Of a stretch of 10,421 bases of DNA, positions 1 to 7,214 are shown in pieces. This DNA is from Calditrichia bacterium (GTDB lineage: Bacteria > Calditrichota > Calditrichia > JAJRVZ01). Numbering within the stretch: position 1 is the stretch's first letter; each line of letters begins with the position of its first letter. The stretch covers positions 1-10,421 of the forward strand of contig DAOWAQ010000039.1 in the NCBI GenBank assembly GCA_030634505.1, given 5' to 3'. A model generated the notes under the pieces. It ran no database searches. It was not told the DNA's origin and was given only the letters and a program-made list of their open reading frames with translations. The translations under genes and the position numbers were made by a program.

Positions 1-633
1 ATCAATTGCTTTATTTAAATTTCTCGAACCCTGACTGCCTCCAAAAACCAAAATAGTTACTGCTTTTTTATTTAAACCAAAAAAATTAATTGCTATTTTT
101 TTATCAACATGTCTGAGATTTTGCCTTACAGGATTTCCAATAACCGAGCAGTTAGATTTATCTTTCAGGAATTTAATTGCTTCTTCATAAGCGACAAATA
201 CATGATCAACTTTTGATGATAATATCCTGGTTGTAATCCCCGGATAACTATTTTGCTCCTGAATTATTGTTGTAATATTCATTTTAGCTGCCTGGTAAAG
301 AACCGGTCCTGATACATATCCCCCTGTGCCAATAACTAAATTTGGTTTAAATGCTTTGATTTCTTTTTTACTCTGCCATAAACTGACAATCAGTTTTAAT
401 GGAAATAATAAGTTTCTTAAATCAAACCTCCTATGAAACCCACTTATCCAAATATGTTTTACAATAAATCCCGCTTGCGGAACTTTTCGACTTTCAATTC
501 CCTTTTTCGTGCCTATGAAAAGACAATTAGCTTTCCAATGTTTTTTGAAATAATTTGCAAGATATATTGCCGGAAAAACATGCCCCCCGGTTCCACCTCC
601 CGCAAATATTATTCTAATTTCGTTATCTATCAT
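1..633 (-). CDS. murG: MurG, lipid II-forming GlcNAc transferase (C-terminal part beyond the window)
   Basis: MurG adds GlcNAc from UDP-GlcNAc to lipid I, making lipid II on the inner face of the cytoplasmic membrane. The frame is open from ATG 633 to the window edge and gives 211 residues of a protein usually near 360, so the N-terminal acceptor domain and the start of the UDP-GlcNAc-binding domain are visible. Seen: the glycine-rich lipid-contacting loop GGGTGGH at residues 12-18, the second G loop GTGGYVSGP at 102-110, QEQNSYPG at 125-132 and FGGSQGS at 197-203. E. coli MurG has HEQN where this one has QEQN; I recall the Gln form from Bacteroidota/Chlorobi homologues. The start overlaps the ftsW stop by 4 bp (ATGA) without a clear Shine-Dalgarno, so translation is probably coupled to ftsW. 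No frameshift or stop interrupts the visible part. The identification is firm; the missing part is an effect of the window edge. Confidence 0.96.
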   Translation of the reverse strand, partial: MIDNEIRIIFAGGGTGGHVFPAIYLANYFKKHWKANCLFIGTKKGIESRKVPQAGFIVKHIWISGFHRRFDLRNLLFPLKLIVSLWQSKKEIKAFKPNLVIGTGGYVSGPVLYQAAKMNITTIIQEQNSYPGITTRILSSKVDHVFVAYEEAIKFLKDKSNCSVIGNPVRQNLRHVDKKIAINFFGLNKKAVTILVFGGSQGSRNLNKAID

Positions 634-1799
634 TTTGACATTATTAATGTATGACGTAAATCGTGTTGTTTTTCCCTGATATCCGCAATTCGTTCTTCAA
701 AACTTTTTAAATGAGCTTGTTTTGATATATTTATCAATATACCTACAGTGACGCCGACAAATAATAAAGATGATCCTCCATAACTTAAAAACGGCATCGG
801 CAAACCTGTAGTCGGAAGTAACATTGTAACAACACCGGCATTAATCAAGGCATATAAAACAAGACTCATGGTTAATCCTACAGCCAGAAATTGTCCAAAT
901 GGATTTTTTGCACGACGGGCAATAGCGATTCCTCTCCAGAGTATTACCAAAAACAAAATTAAGATTATCGTTGTCCCGATGAATCCAAACTCTTCTCCGA
1001 TAATTGAAAAGACAAAATCAGTATGTGATTCAGGTAAAAAATGGTATTTTTGTTTACTTGCTCCTAACCCTGTTCCAGCAATACCACCTCTACCCAGTCC
1101 AATTAATGATTGTCTGATTTGATAACTTGATCCCAAGGGATTTGATAAATTTGTTATCCAATCACTAATACGTGAATTTTGTACACTGGTAAGGCTAGCT
1201 TTCAAAAGAATTGCGGGAACTAATAATATTGTACTTGCTAAAACATGTTTAAATCTAATATTACTCAAAAATGCCATTGTTGATATAATTAATACTATCA
1301 TCAATGTTGTGCTTAAATCCGGTTCAAGATAAATGGGTATCAGAATTAATAAAAAAATTATAGCATGAGGTAACAATCCCTGTTTCCAGTCTCTCAATTG
1401 TCCACTTTTTCTAGAGAATATATCAGCAAAATAAATAATGGCGATTAGTTTTGCCATTTCAGAAGGTTGAAAACTTATAAATCCGAAAACGAACCAGCGT
1501 CTGGCATTATTAATTACGTTCCCCCACATTAACACTGCAATCAAAAGAGCAATAGCTATGATAACGCCAGCTATTGGAAATCCTTTTTTAGCAAAATTAT
1601 TGTAATCATATCTTGAAAAAACAAATATTGCGATAAAACATACAAAACCCCATAGAATTTGTTTTACAAAAAAATACAAAGGAGATCCGTAATTTTCATT
1701 TGCTACTGCAGCGCTGGCACTGAATACCATTATCATTCCAAATGCTAAAAGCACAGTTACTGCACCAACTAAAATTCCATCGTTTTTTCTTTTCGCCAT
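630..1799 (-). CDS. ftsW: FtsW, septal peptidoglycan glycosyltransferase (SEDS family)
   Basis: SEDS-family polymerase that joins lipid II into glycan strands at the division septum, paired with the class B PBP encoded upstream (7215-9278). At 389 residues it has the usual family length, with about ten hydrophobic segments. Visible signatures: VFSAS near residue 25, the loop NNARRW at 97-102 followed by QPSE at 111-114, and the large periplasmic loop with FLPESHTDF at 254-262. Asp261 there aligns with the catalytic Asp known in SEDS proteins. The C-terminal signature LPMPFLSYGGSS is at 333-344. FtsW rather than RodA is inferred from the position between murD and murG. The start ATG is 2 bp after the murD stop, with a GAG-type ribosome-binding site 6 nt upstream (1806-1810). 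The stop overlaps the murG start (ATGA). The last 30 or so residues are a charged cytoplasmic tail. Confidence 0.96.
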   Translation of the reverse strand: MAKRKNDGILVGAVTVLLAFGMIMVFSASAAVANENYGSPLYFFVKQILWGFVCFIAIFVFSRYDYNNFAKKGFPIAGVIIAIALLIAVLMWGNVINNARRWFVFGFISFQPSEMAKLIAIIYFADIFSRKSGQLRDWKQGLLPHAIIFLLILIPIYLEPDLSTTLMIVLIISTMAFLSNIRFKHVLASTILLVPAILLKASLTSVQNSRISDWITNLSNPLGSSYQIRQSLIGLGRGGIAGTGLGASKQKYHFLPESHTDFVFSIIGEEFGFIGTTIILILFLVILWRGIAIARRAKNPFGQFLAVGLTMSLVLYALINAGVVTMLLPTTGLPMPFLSYGGSSLLFVGVTVGILINISKQAHLKSFEERIADIREKQHDLRHTLIMSK

Positions 1800-1801
1800 A
1801 A

Positions 1802-3139
1802 TTAACTCAAACCATTTACAATATTTTTGAACTGTTTTCCTCTATCTTCATAATCTTCAAACATATCAAAACTGGCACATGCCGGAGAAAGCAAAACAGT
1901 ATCTTTTTCATGTGCTATTTTTGTCGCTAGTTGCACTGCATTTTCAAGTGTATCGGCAAAATGAACAGGTTTAATTGAGGCCCAGCTTTTTGATATCTTT
2001 CCTTTGGCATTACCAATCAAGATTATTTCTCTTATAGACTTCTCGATTAGATTATTTATTTTTGAGAAATCGCTCCCTTTGTCTTTACCGCCGGCTATCA
2101 ACACTATAGGATTTTTAAAACTTTGCAATGCTACTGCTAAAGATTCTATTGTAGTTGCTTTCGAATCATTTACATAACAACTACCATTTAATTCCTTTAC
2201 AAGCTCGAGTCTGTGTTCCACACCTATAAATTCTTTGAGTACTTTCTGAATAGATTCATTTGAGATTCCTGCAATCTGAGATGCCAATGAAGCCGCCATA
2301 ATATTCATATAATTATGGATACCATTTAGCTTTATGTCTTCTGTGTTAATTAAAAATTCATTTTCAAGTATCAACTCAGAATCATGTAAATATGCATTTG
2401 CAGTTTTATCATTGGATGAAAATGAAATCTTTTTTGACTCAAATTGTTTTATTTTTTCAACTAATAAATTGTCATCTAAATTATAAATAATAAAATCGTT
2501 TTTATTTAAATTTCTAAGTATTCTAAGTTTAGCTCTTACATATTTTTCAAAACTTCCATCATATCTGTCGAGATGGTTGGGCGCCAAATTTAAAATAACC
2601 GCAACTTTAGGATGGAACCCATCTATTGTCTCCAGCTGAAAGCTTGATACTTCTATAACTGCCCAATTATCTTCAATACTATTTAATACCTGCGAAGCAA
2701 ATGGATCACCAATATTTCCTGCTTGTATCCTTTTTGGCTGCTCCGTTTTTAACATTTCCCCAATCAATGTTGTTGTTGTCGTTTTCCCATTGGATCCTGT
2801 TATAGCAATCAAAGGTGATTTACAATACCAGCCGGCAATTTCTATTTCCGAATATATCGGAATATTTTTACTCATAATTTTTTGTACAATCGCCGATGCA
2901 ACAGGTATTCCCGGACTTAATACTACAAAATCAGCTTCAAAAACTCTATCTGAATGTTTACCAAATTCAAAGGGTATCCCAAGCCCCTTTAATATATTTT
3001 GTTCCTTAACTTTCCTTTCTCCATTCGCATTATCACTAACAAACACTTTAGCTTTTAGTTTTGATAACAGATCAGCCGCGGCTATTCCACTCCTGGCAGC
3101 ACCCAAAATGGTAATATTTTTATTTTTTACTTCTGTCAT
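1802..3139 (-). CDS. murD: MurD, UDP-MurNAc-L-Ala:D-glutamate ligase
   Basis: Cytoplasmic ATP-dependent ligase that adds D-Glu to UDP-MurNAc-L-Ala, the second amino acid of the stem peptide. The 445 residues match the family. Domain order: an N-terminal Rossmann-like UDP-binding domain (LGAARSG at 12-18, SPGIP at 75-79), a central ATPase domain with P-loop ITGSNGKT at 113-120, and a C-terminal ligase domain. Further landmarks are Lys204 in YVRAK (probable carbamylated Lys), EHR at 308-310, NDSKAT at 324-329 and the MurD-type SPACASFD at 418-425. The ATG start is fixed by an in-frame TAA immediately before it. No Shine-Dalgarno is visible, which is common in Bacteroidota-like genomes. It is separated from mraY by 96 bp containing a hairpin repeat and lies 2 bp before ftsW. 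Confidence 0.97.
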   Translation of the reverse strand: MTEVKNKNITILGAARSGIAAADLLSKLKAKVFVSDNANGERKVKEQNILKGLGIPFEFGKHSDRVFEADFVVLSPGIPVASAIVQKIMSKNIPIYSEIEIAGWYCKSPLIAITGSNGKTTTTTLIGEMLKTEQPKRIQAGNIGDPFASQVLNSIEDNWAVIEVSSFQLETIDGFHPKVAVILNLAPNHLDRYDGSFEKYVRAKLRILRNLNKNDFIIYNLDDNLLVEKIKQFESKKISFSSNDKTANAYLHDSELILENEFLINTEDIKLNGIHNYMNIMAASLASQIAGISNESIQKVLKEFIGVEHRLELVKELNGSCYVNDSKATTIESLAVALQSFKNPIVLIAGGKDKGSDFSKINNLIEKSIREIILIGNAKGKISKSWASIKPVHFADTLENAVQLATKIAHEKDTVLLSPACASFDMFEDYEDRGKQFKNIVNGLS

Positions 3140-3235
3140 TTATTATATCTGTTTGTTATAAACTAAGACCATGTTATTTTCTTCGTGTCGATTTTCACAT
3201 CCCCCTAACCCCCTTTTCGAAGGGGGAATTTATTT
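3140..3235. other. mraY-murD intergenic region, the longest non-coding gap in the window
   Basis: These 96 bp are the only sizeable gap in an otherwise nearly seamless operon. The half next to mraY carries a C/G-rich hairpin (3201-3226). The half next to murD is plain AT-rich DNA. On the minus strand a TATAAT hexamer (3142-3147) sits 2 bp before the murD ATG, too close to be a normal promoter and with no good -35 partner. I see no terminator with a U-tract in the direction of transcription, so mraY and murD are probably still co-transcribed. Confidence 0.7.
3199..3230. repeat. C-rich hairpin, probable dispersed intergenic repeat
   Basis: Seen directly: two CCCCC runs (3201-3205 and 3209-3213) separated by TAA, then TTTTCGAA and GGGGG (3222-3226). 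A perfect 7-bp stem pairs 3209-3215 with 3220-3226 around a TTCG loop; the first C-run could compete for the same G-run. The element starts 9 bp after the mraY stop. Its composition is far more GC-rich than the surroundings. On the minus strand the stem is followed by TTAGGGGGATG, not a U-tract, so it does not look like an intrinsic terminator for mraY. Similar CCCCTAACCCCC-type palindromes are, from memory, scattered between genes in several Chlorobi/Ignavibacteria and cyanobacterial genomes. That it is a repeat is inference, since only one copy lies in this window. Confidence 0.6.
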
Positions 3236-4339
3236 TTATTGTGTTTTAAATGTTGTCAGGCTAAATAAAGCTAACAGGATTCCTATAATCCAAAATCTTA
3301 CAACCACTTTTGATTCATGCCAGCCTTTTAATTCAAAATGATGATGAAGAGGCGCCATTTTAAATATTCTTTTACCTTCACCATGTTTTTTACGTGTATA
3401 CTTAAAATAGGTGGTTTGAATAATAACTGACAAAACCTCAACCGCAAACACACCGCCAATAATTACCAGTAATAATTCTTTCTTTAAAAGAATTGCCACT
3501 GCGCCAAGCGCGCTTCCCAAAGCCAGCGAGCCTGTATCCCCCATAAAAACCTGTGCCGGATAAGTATTGTACCAAAGGAATCCCATCGCCGCGCCAAATA
3601 TTGCCATGCAATAAACAGTTAGTTCACCGCTGCCTGGTAAATAGATAATATTTAAATAATTACTAAAATTTACATTTCCGGAAATATACGCCATTCCGCC
3701 AAATGCCAGAAATGCAATTGCCGTCATACCTGCCGCAAGTCCGTCAAGTCCATCCGTTAAATTCACTGCATTGGAAGTGGCTGTAATTACAAAAATTATT
3801 ACAATGATATAGAAGTAACCAAAATCAATTTCCAGGTTTTTAAAGAACGGAATACTTGTATTTGTATGCAATCCATCGAATGCTGCTGAATAATAAATTA
3901 CTAATCCTATAACCAATCCCGTTATAATTTGCCCTGCCAATTTGTACCTGCTAATCAAACCCTTTTTCATCTTTTTGACAGACTTTAAATAGTCATCAAC
4001 AAATCCTACAATACCCATTGCCATTGTCGCTACAAGAATCAAAATGATATAGACGTTTGTAATATCGGCCCAAAGAACTACGCCAACAAATATGGAAACC
4101 AGAATTATCAATCCGCCCATAGTTGGAGTACCTTTTTTAACCTGGTGGGATTCCGGACCTTCTATCCTGATTGTTTCACCTATCTGATATTTTTTCAGTA
4201 ACCGTATTATTTTCGGACCAACAATCATGCTAAAAATCAGCGCCGTCATGGCTGCCAGGGCAGATTTTACAGTAATGTATCGAAATACATTAAATCCAAA
4301 AAAATAATCTTTAAATTGAAATAAAAATTCAGAAAGCAT
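3236..4339 (-). CDS. mraY: MraY, phospho-MurNAc-pentapeptide transferase
   Basis: Integral membrane enzyme that transfers phospho-MurNAc-pentapeptide from UDP to undecaprenyl phosphate, forming lipid I, the first membrane step of peptidoglycan synthesis. The 367 residues, with about ten hydrophobic segments, fit the family (about 360). Catalytic and binding signatures are all present: the Asp pair in VDDYLK at 114-119, NLTDGLDGLA at 193-202, MGDTGS at 266-271 (Asp268), and the cytoplasmic loop APLHHHFELKGW at 329-340 with its three His. The N-terminal SHQVKKGTPTMGG at 64-76 is also typical. The ATG start has TGAG 6 nt upstream (4346-4349). It is the only gene here with real gaps on both sides (37 bp from murF, 96 bp to murD). 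Its DNA looks locally richer in G+C than its neighbours, which may only reflect many Gly/Ala codons. Confidence 0.98.
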   Translation of the reverse strand: MLSEFLFQFKDYFFGFNVFRYITVKSALAAMTALIFSMIVGPKIIRLLKKYQIGETIRIEGPESHQVKKGTPTMGGLIILVSIFVGVVLWADITNVYIILILVATMAMGIVGFVDDYLKSVKKMKKGLISRYKLAGQIITGLVIGLVIYYSAAFDGLHTNTSIPFFKNLEIDFGYFYIIVIIFVITATSNAVNLTDGLDGLAAGMTAIAFLAFGGMAYISGNVNFSNYLNIIYLPGSGELTVYCMAIFGAAMGFLWYNTYPAQVFMGDTGSLALGSALGAVAILLKKELLLVIIGGVFAVEVLSVIIQTTYFKYTRKKHGEGKRIFKMAPLHHHFELKGWHESKVVVRFWIIGILLALFSLTTFKTQ

Positions 4340-4345
4340 AATAAT

Positions 4346-4349
4346 CTCA
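4346..4349 (-). promoter_or_regulatory. Ribosome-binding site for mraY
   Basis: TGAG followed by a 6-nt spacer and the mraY ATG, inside the 37-bp gap after murF. An earlier ATG in this gap meets a stop after six codons, so the TGAG-preceded ATG is the better start. The match is short, hence moderate confidence. Confidence 0.5.
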
Positions 4350-4376
4350 GTTAATTTTATATATCATATGTGAAAA

Positions 4377-5759
4377 TCAAAGATAACCCAGAACTTTTTC
4401 CATTTGCATACCTCTTGATCCCTTTAACAGACAAAAATCACCTTTCTTTAAAAAATTCTTTAATGATTTTGCAAGATCTTCATGACGTTTAAACCAGAAA
4501 ATATTGTCATATCCCTTTTGTTTTAATTCATGTACCACTAAATCACAATATTTACCAATTGTGAAAATCCCACTAATATTATAATCCATCATACTTATTA
4601 TTAAATCATAATGAATATTTTCGCTTTCTAATCCTAACTCCAGCATGTCTCCCATTACAACTATTTTTCTGCCATTGTTTTTATCAGCAATATGTTGTAA
4701 AGTACTTAACGCCGGTAAAAAGGAATCAGGATTTGCATTGTAACTATCATTTATAAATGATACTCCGGCACTTTGAACTAATTGCATTCGTTTATCATAT
4801 GCTGTGTATTCTTCTAAAGCTTCCTTAATCTCTTTTTCATTGAATCCGAATTGTAATGCAACCGTACTGGCAGCCAGAGCGTTTTGCACATGATGCGATC
4901 CCGGGGTTTTCATCTTTATTTTCACCCTGTTATTCAATTTCCAGTATCCCATTCCCTGTTTGTCTAATTCGATTAATTCTCCAGATACCCGTGCTTTTTT
5001 ATTTTTATTTAAACTATAAGACCACAATGTATTTTTCCTGTATTTGAATTTGGGTAGTCGGGGATCATCCAAATTTAGAAATATATTACCTCTGTTATTA
5101 ATACCCTTGAACAAACTTGATTTCTCCTCTGCCAATGCATCAATAGACGAAAAATTTTGTAAATGCCCTCTGCCAATATTTGTAATTAAAGCCGAGTTTG
5201 GGTTAGAAATTGTTACGAGTTGTTCAATTTCTCCGGGCTGATTAGTTCCCATTTCAATTATTGCAATCTGGTGATCAGATTTTAAATTAAATAGCGTTAA
5301 TGGTACACCAATTAAATTGTTAAAATTTCCCTTCGTTTTTAAAACATTATATTTTGCTTGAAGTATCCAGTTTATCATTTCTTTGGTTGTCGTTTTACCA
5401 TTCGTGCCTGTAATCCCAATAAGAGGTATATTATATTTCCGCCTGTGAAAAGAGGAAAAATTCTGCAGTGCTGATAAAGTATCGTCAACAACTATTACAG
5501 GTATATCTAACGTTTTATATTTTGTCGCAAATGCATCTTCAATTACTAATGCTGAGGCGCCTTTTTTTATGGAATCTACTACATAATTATGACCATCAAA
5601 CTTGTCACCTTTTATTGCCCAAAATATATCACCACTTTTTAAACTACGACTATCAATTGAAATACCGCGAACATAGTTGTTGGCTTTTTCATTATAATTG
5701 TAATTAACGAATTTCGTATTTTGCAACTTTTCGAAATCGGCCAGACTGATATATTTCAT
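4377..5759 (-). CDS. murF: MurF, UDP-MurNAc-tripeptide:D-alanyl-D-alanine ligase
   Basis: Cytoplasmic Mur ligase that adds the D-Ala-D-Ala dipeptide, completing UDP-MurNAc-pentapeptide, the substrate of MraY. The 460 residues are normal for MurF. Order of features: an N-terminal substrate-binding domain with DSR at 36-38 and IKGDKFDGH at 49-57, a central ATPase domain with P-loop GITGTNGKTT at 115-124 and EMGTNQPGEI at 169-178, and a C-terminal domain with the MurF-type NDSYNANP at 337-344, VMGDMLELG at 368-376 and LKGSRGMQMEK at 445-455. The start overlaps the murE stop by 4 bp (ATGA), implying coupled translation. A 37-bp gap follows before mraY. In most Bacteroidota clusters I recall, murF is outside dcw; here it has the position it has in E. 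coli and Chlorobi. Confidence 0.97.
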   Translation of the reverse strand: MKYISLADFEKLQNTKFVNYNYNEKANNYVRGISIDSRSLKSGDIFWAIKGDKFDGHNYVVDSIKKGASALVIEDAFATKYKTLDIPVIVVDDTLSALQNFSSFHRRKYNIPLIGITGTNGKTTTKEMINWILQAKYNVLKTKGNFNNLIGVPLTLFNLKSDHQIAIIEMGTNQPGEIEQLVTISNPNSALITNIGRGHLQNFSSIDALAEEKSSLFKGINNRGNIFLNLDDPRLPKFKYRKNTLWSYSLNKNKKARVSGELIELDKQGMGYWKLNNRVKIKMKTPGSHHVQNALAASTVALQFGFNEKEIKEALEEYTAYDKRMQLVQSAGVSFINDSYNANPDSFLPALSTLQHIADKNNGRKIVVMGDMLELGLESENIHYDLIISMMDYNISGIFTIGKYCDLVVHELKQKGYDNIFWFKRHEDLAKSLKNFLKKGDFCLLKGSRGMQMEKVLGYL

Positions 5760-7207
5760 TGATCTAATTCCTCAATAATCAGACGGTCATCAAAGGGATG
5801 TTTTATTCCATTTATTTCTTGGTATGTTTCATGTCCTTTACCGGCCACCAAAATAATGTCATTTGATTCTGAATTTTTTAATGCATATTCAATCGCTAAT
5901 TTTCTATCCGGTTCTACTACTACATTTTCTTTTGTTGAAATACCTTCCAAAATATCTTCTATTATTCTACCAGAATTTTCACTACGCGGATTGTCTGAAG
6001 TGATTATAACTTTTGTAGCATAATCTTCTGCAATTTTCCCCATTACAGGTCTTTTTCTTTTATCCCTATCTCCTCCACAACCGAACACAACCCATAATTT
6101 GTTTTTATTAATTTTACTTAATTCCAGTAACGCTTTTTGTAGTGCATCAGGCGTATGAGAATAGTCAATCACTCCTACCCGATTATTTTTTAATTTAAGA
6201 GGTTCTAATCTTCCGGGAATTCGTTCTATTTTCTCAATTCCGTTTTTTATAGTTTTCAAATCAAATTTAAATGCTAACCCAACGGCAACTGCCGCCAAAA
6301 TGTTTTCAACGTTAAATTGCCCGATTAATGGGGAATTGATTTGTAGGTTACCCACCGGTGTTGTGACACTAATGCTTAAGCCATTTAATGTACTACCCCA
6401 ATTATTAGAATACACATGTGCATTGGAATTCAATCCAAAAGTAATACGTTCCTGAGGTAATTCTCTTATTAACCTTTGACCATATTCATCATCCGCATTT
6501 AAAACAGCTACTCCTTTTGGTTTTAATAAATGGAACAACTTCTGTTTTGCAGAAAAATAATCCTCAATATCTTTATGAAAATCCAAGTGGTCATGACTTA
6601 AATTGGTAAAAACAGCAACTTCAAAATCAATACTATCCACACGATTTAGTGAAAGCCCGTGTGAGGATACTTCCATTACACAACCTTTTTGGCCCTTTAA
6701 ATACATGGAGTACATCATATCAAGCAAATCGGTTGATTCAGGTGTTGTGTTCCAGGATGAAATCTTTTCACCACCAATATCATATTCAATCGTTCCGATA
6801 AGCCCGGAAGATAAACCGGCACTTTCCAAAACTGCTTTTACTAAATATGTTGTTGTTGTTTTACCATTAGTACCGGTAATTCCTACAGTTCTAATCTGAG
6901 ACAGCTCGGGAGAATAAAATTCTTTTACCACCTGAGCCATACTGTGCCGACTATTTTCAACAATAAATTGAGGAATAGTTATTGTTTCATTTCTATTTTC
7001 AACAACAGCGGCGACCGCTCCATTTTTTTCTGCTCCTTCTAAAAATGAATGACCATCAACCTTAAATCCTTTGACAGCCACAAATAAACTACCTTCAATT
7101 ACTTTTCTTGAGTCGTAAGTAATATTCTGAATCATTATATTATTATATTCTTCTTTCGTCTTCCCGACTATTTGACTAATAATATCATATAAAGATTTTG
7201 TTTTCAT
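5756..7207 (-). CDS. murE: MurE, UDP-MurNAc-L-Ala-D-Glu:meso-diaminopimelate ligase
   Basis: Adds the third stem-peptide residue in the cytoplasm. The 483 residues match the family. Seen: DSRKV at 32-36 and VKGFKVDGH at 45-53 in the N-terminal domain, P-loop GITGTNGKTTTT at 109-120, NTTPES at 153-158, SSHGL at 181-185, HDHLDFH at 205-211, and Lys221 in YFSAK (probable carbamylated Lys). In the C-terminal domain are FGCGGDRDKRKRP at 375-387, SDNPRSE at 404-410 and KGHE at 457-460. The DNPR motif (405-408) is the known signature of meso-DAP selection, as opposed to the motifs of Lys-adding enzymes, so A2pm-type peptidoglycan is predicted. The ATG lies 7 bp after the ftsI stop without a strong Shine-Dalgarno. 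An ATG 4 nt upstream is in another frame. The gene overlaps murF by 4 bp. Confidence 0.97.
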   Translation of the reverse strand: MKTKSLYDIISQIVGKTKEEYNNIMIQNITYDSRKVIEGSLFVAVKGFKVDGHSFLEGAEKNGAVAAVVENRNETITIPQFIVENSRHSMAQVVKEFYSPELSQIRTVGITGTNGKTTTTYLVKAVLESAGLSSGLIGTIEYDIGGEKISSWNTTPESTDLLDMMYSMYLKGQKGCVMEVSSHGLSLNRVDSIDFEVAVFTNLSHDHLDFHKDIEDYFSAKQKLFHLLKPKGVAVLNADDEYGQRLIRELPQERITFGLNSNAHVYSNNWGSTLNGLSISVTTPVGNLQINSPLIGQFNVENILAAVAVGLAFKFDLKTIKNGIEKIERIPGRLEPLKLKNNRVGVIDYSHTPDALQKALLELSKINKNKLWVVFGCGGDRDKRKRPVMGKIAEDYATKVIITSDNPRSENSGRIIEDILEGISTKENVVVEPDRKLAIEYALKNSESNDIILVAGKGHETYQEINGIKHPFDDRLIIEELDQ

Positions 7208-7214
7208 GCATTTT

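Noticed and set aside
433..654. Plus-strand open frame of 73 codons
   Set aside because: It lies antisense to murG, whose frame is conserved throughout; the plus-strand product has no recognisable features. The same reasoning removes all other plus-strand frames, including the longest, 2790-3161, antisense to murD, and 9637-9855, antisense to rsmH.
3142..3147. TATAAT on the minus strand as a murD promoter -10 box
   Set aside because: It is only 2 bp before the murD ATG and there is no acceptable -35 element; such hexamers are expected by chance in AT-rich DNA.
3201..3213. GGGGGTTAGGGGG on the minus strand as a telomere-like G-quadruplex
   Set aside because: There are only two G5 runs on that strand, too few for a stable four-tract quadruplex; the hairpin with the opposite-strand G-run explains the pattern better.
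3201..3226. Hairpin as an intrinsic terminator of mraY
   Set aside because: In the minus direction the stem is followed by TTAGGGGGATG rather than a U-tract. On the plus strand a T-rich stretch follows, but there is no plus-strand gene to terminate.
2768..6866. Repeated TTGTTGTTGT-GTTTT stretches near 2770, 5385 and 6850
   Set aside because: These are the P-loop codons (GKTTTT and similar) of the three paralogous ligases MurD, MurF and MurE, not DNA repeats.
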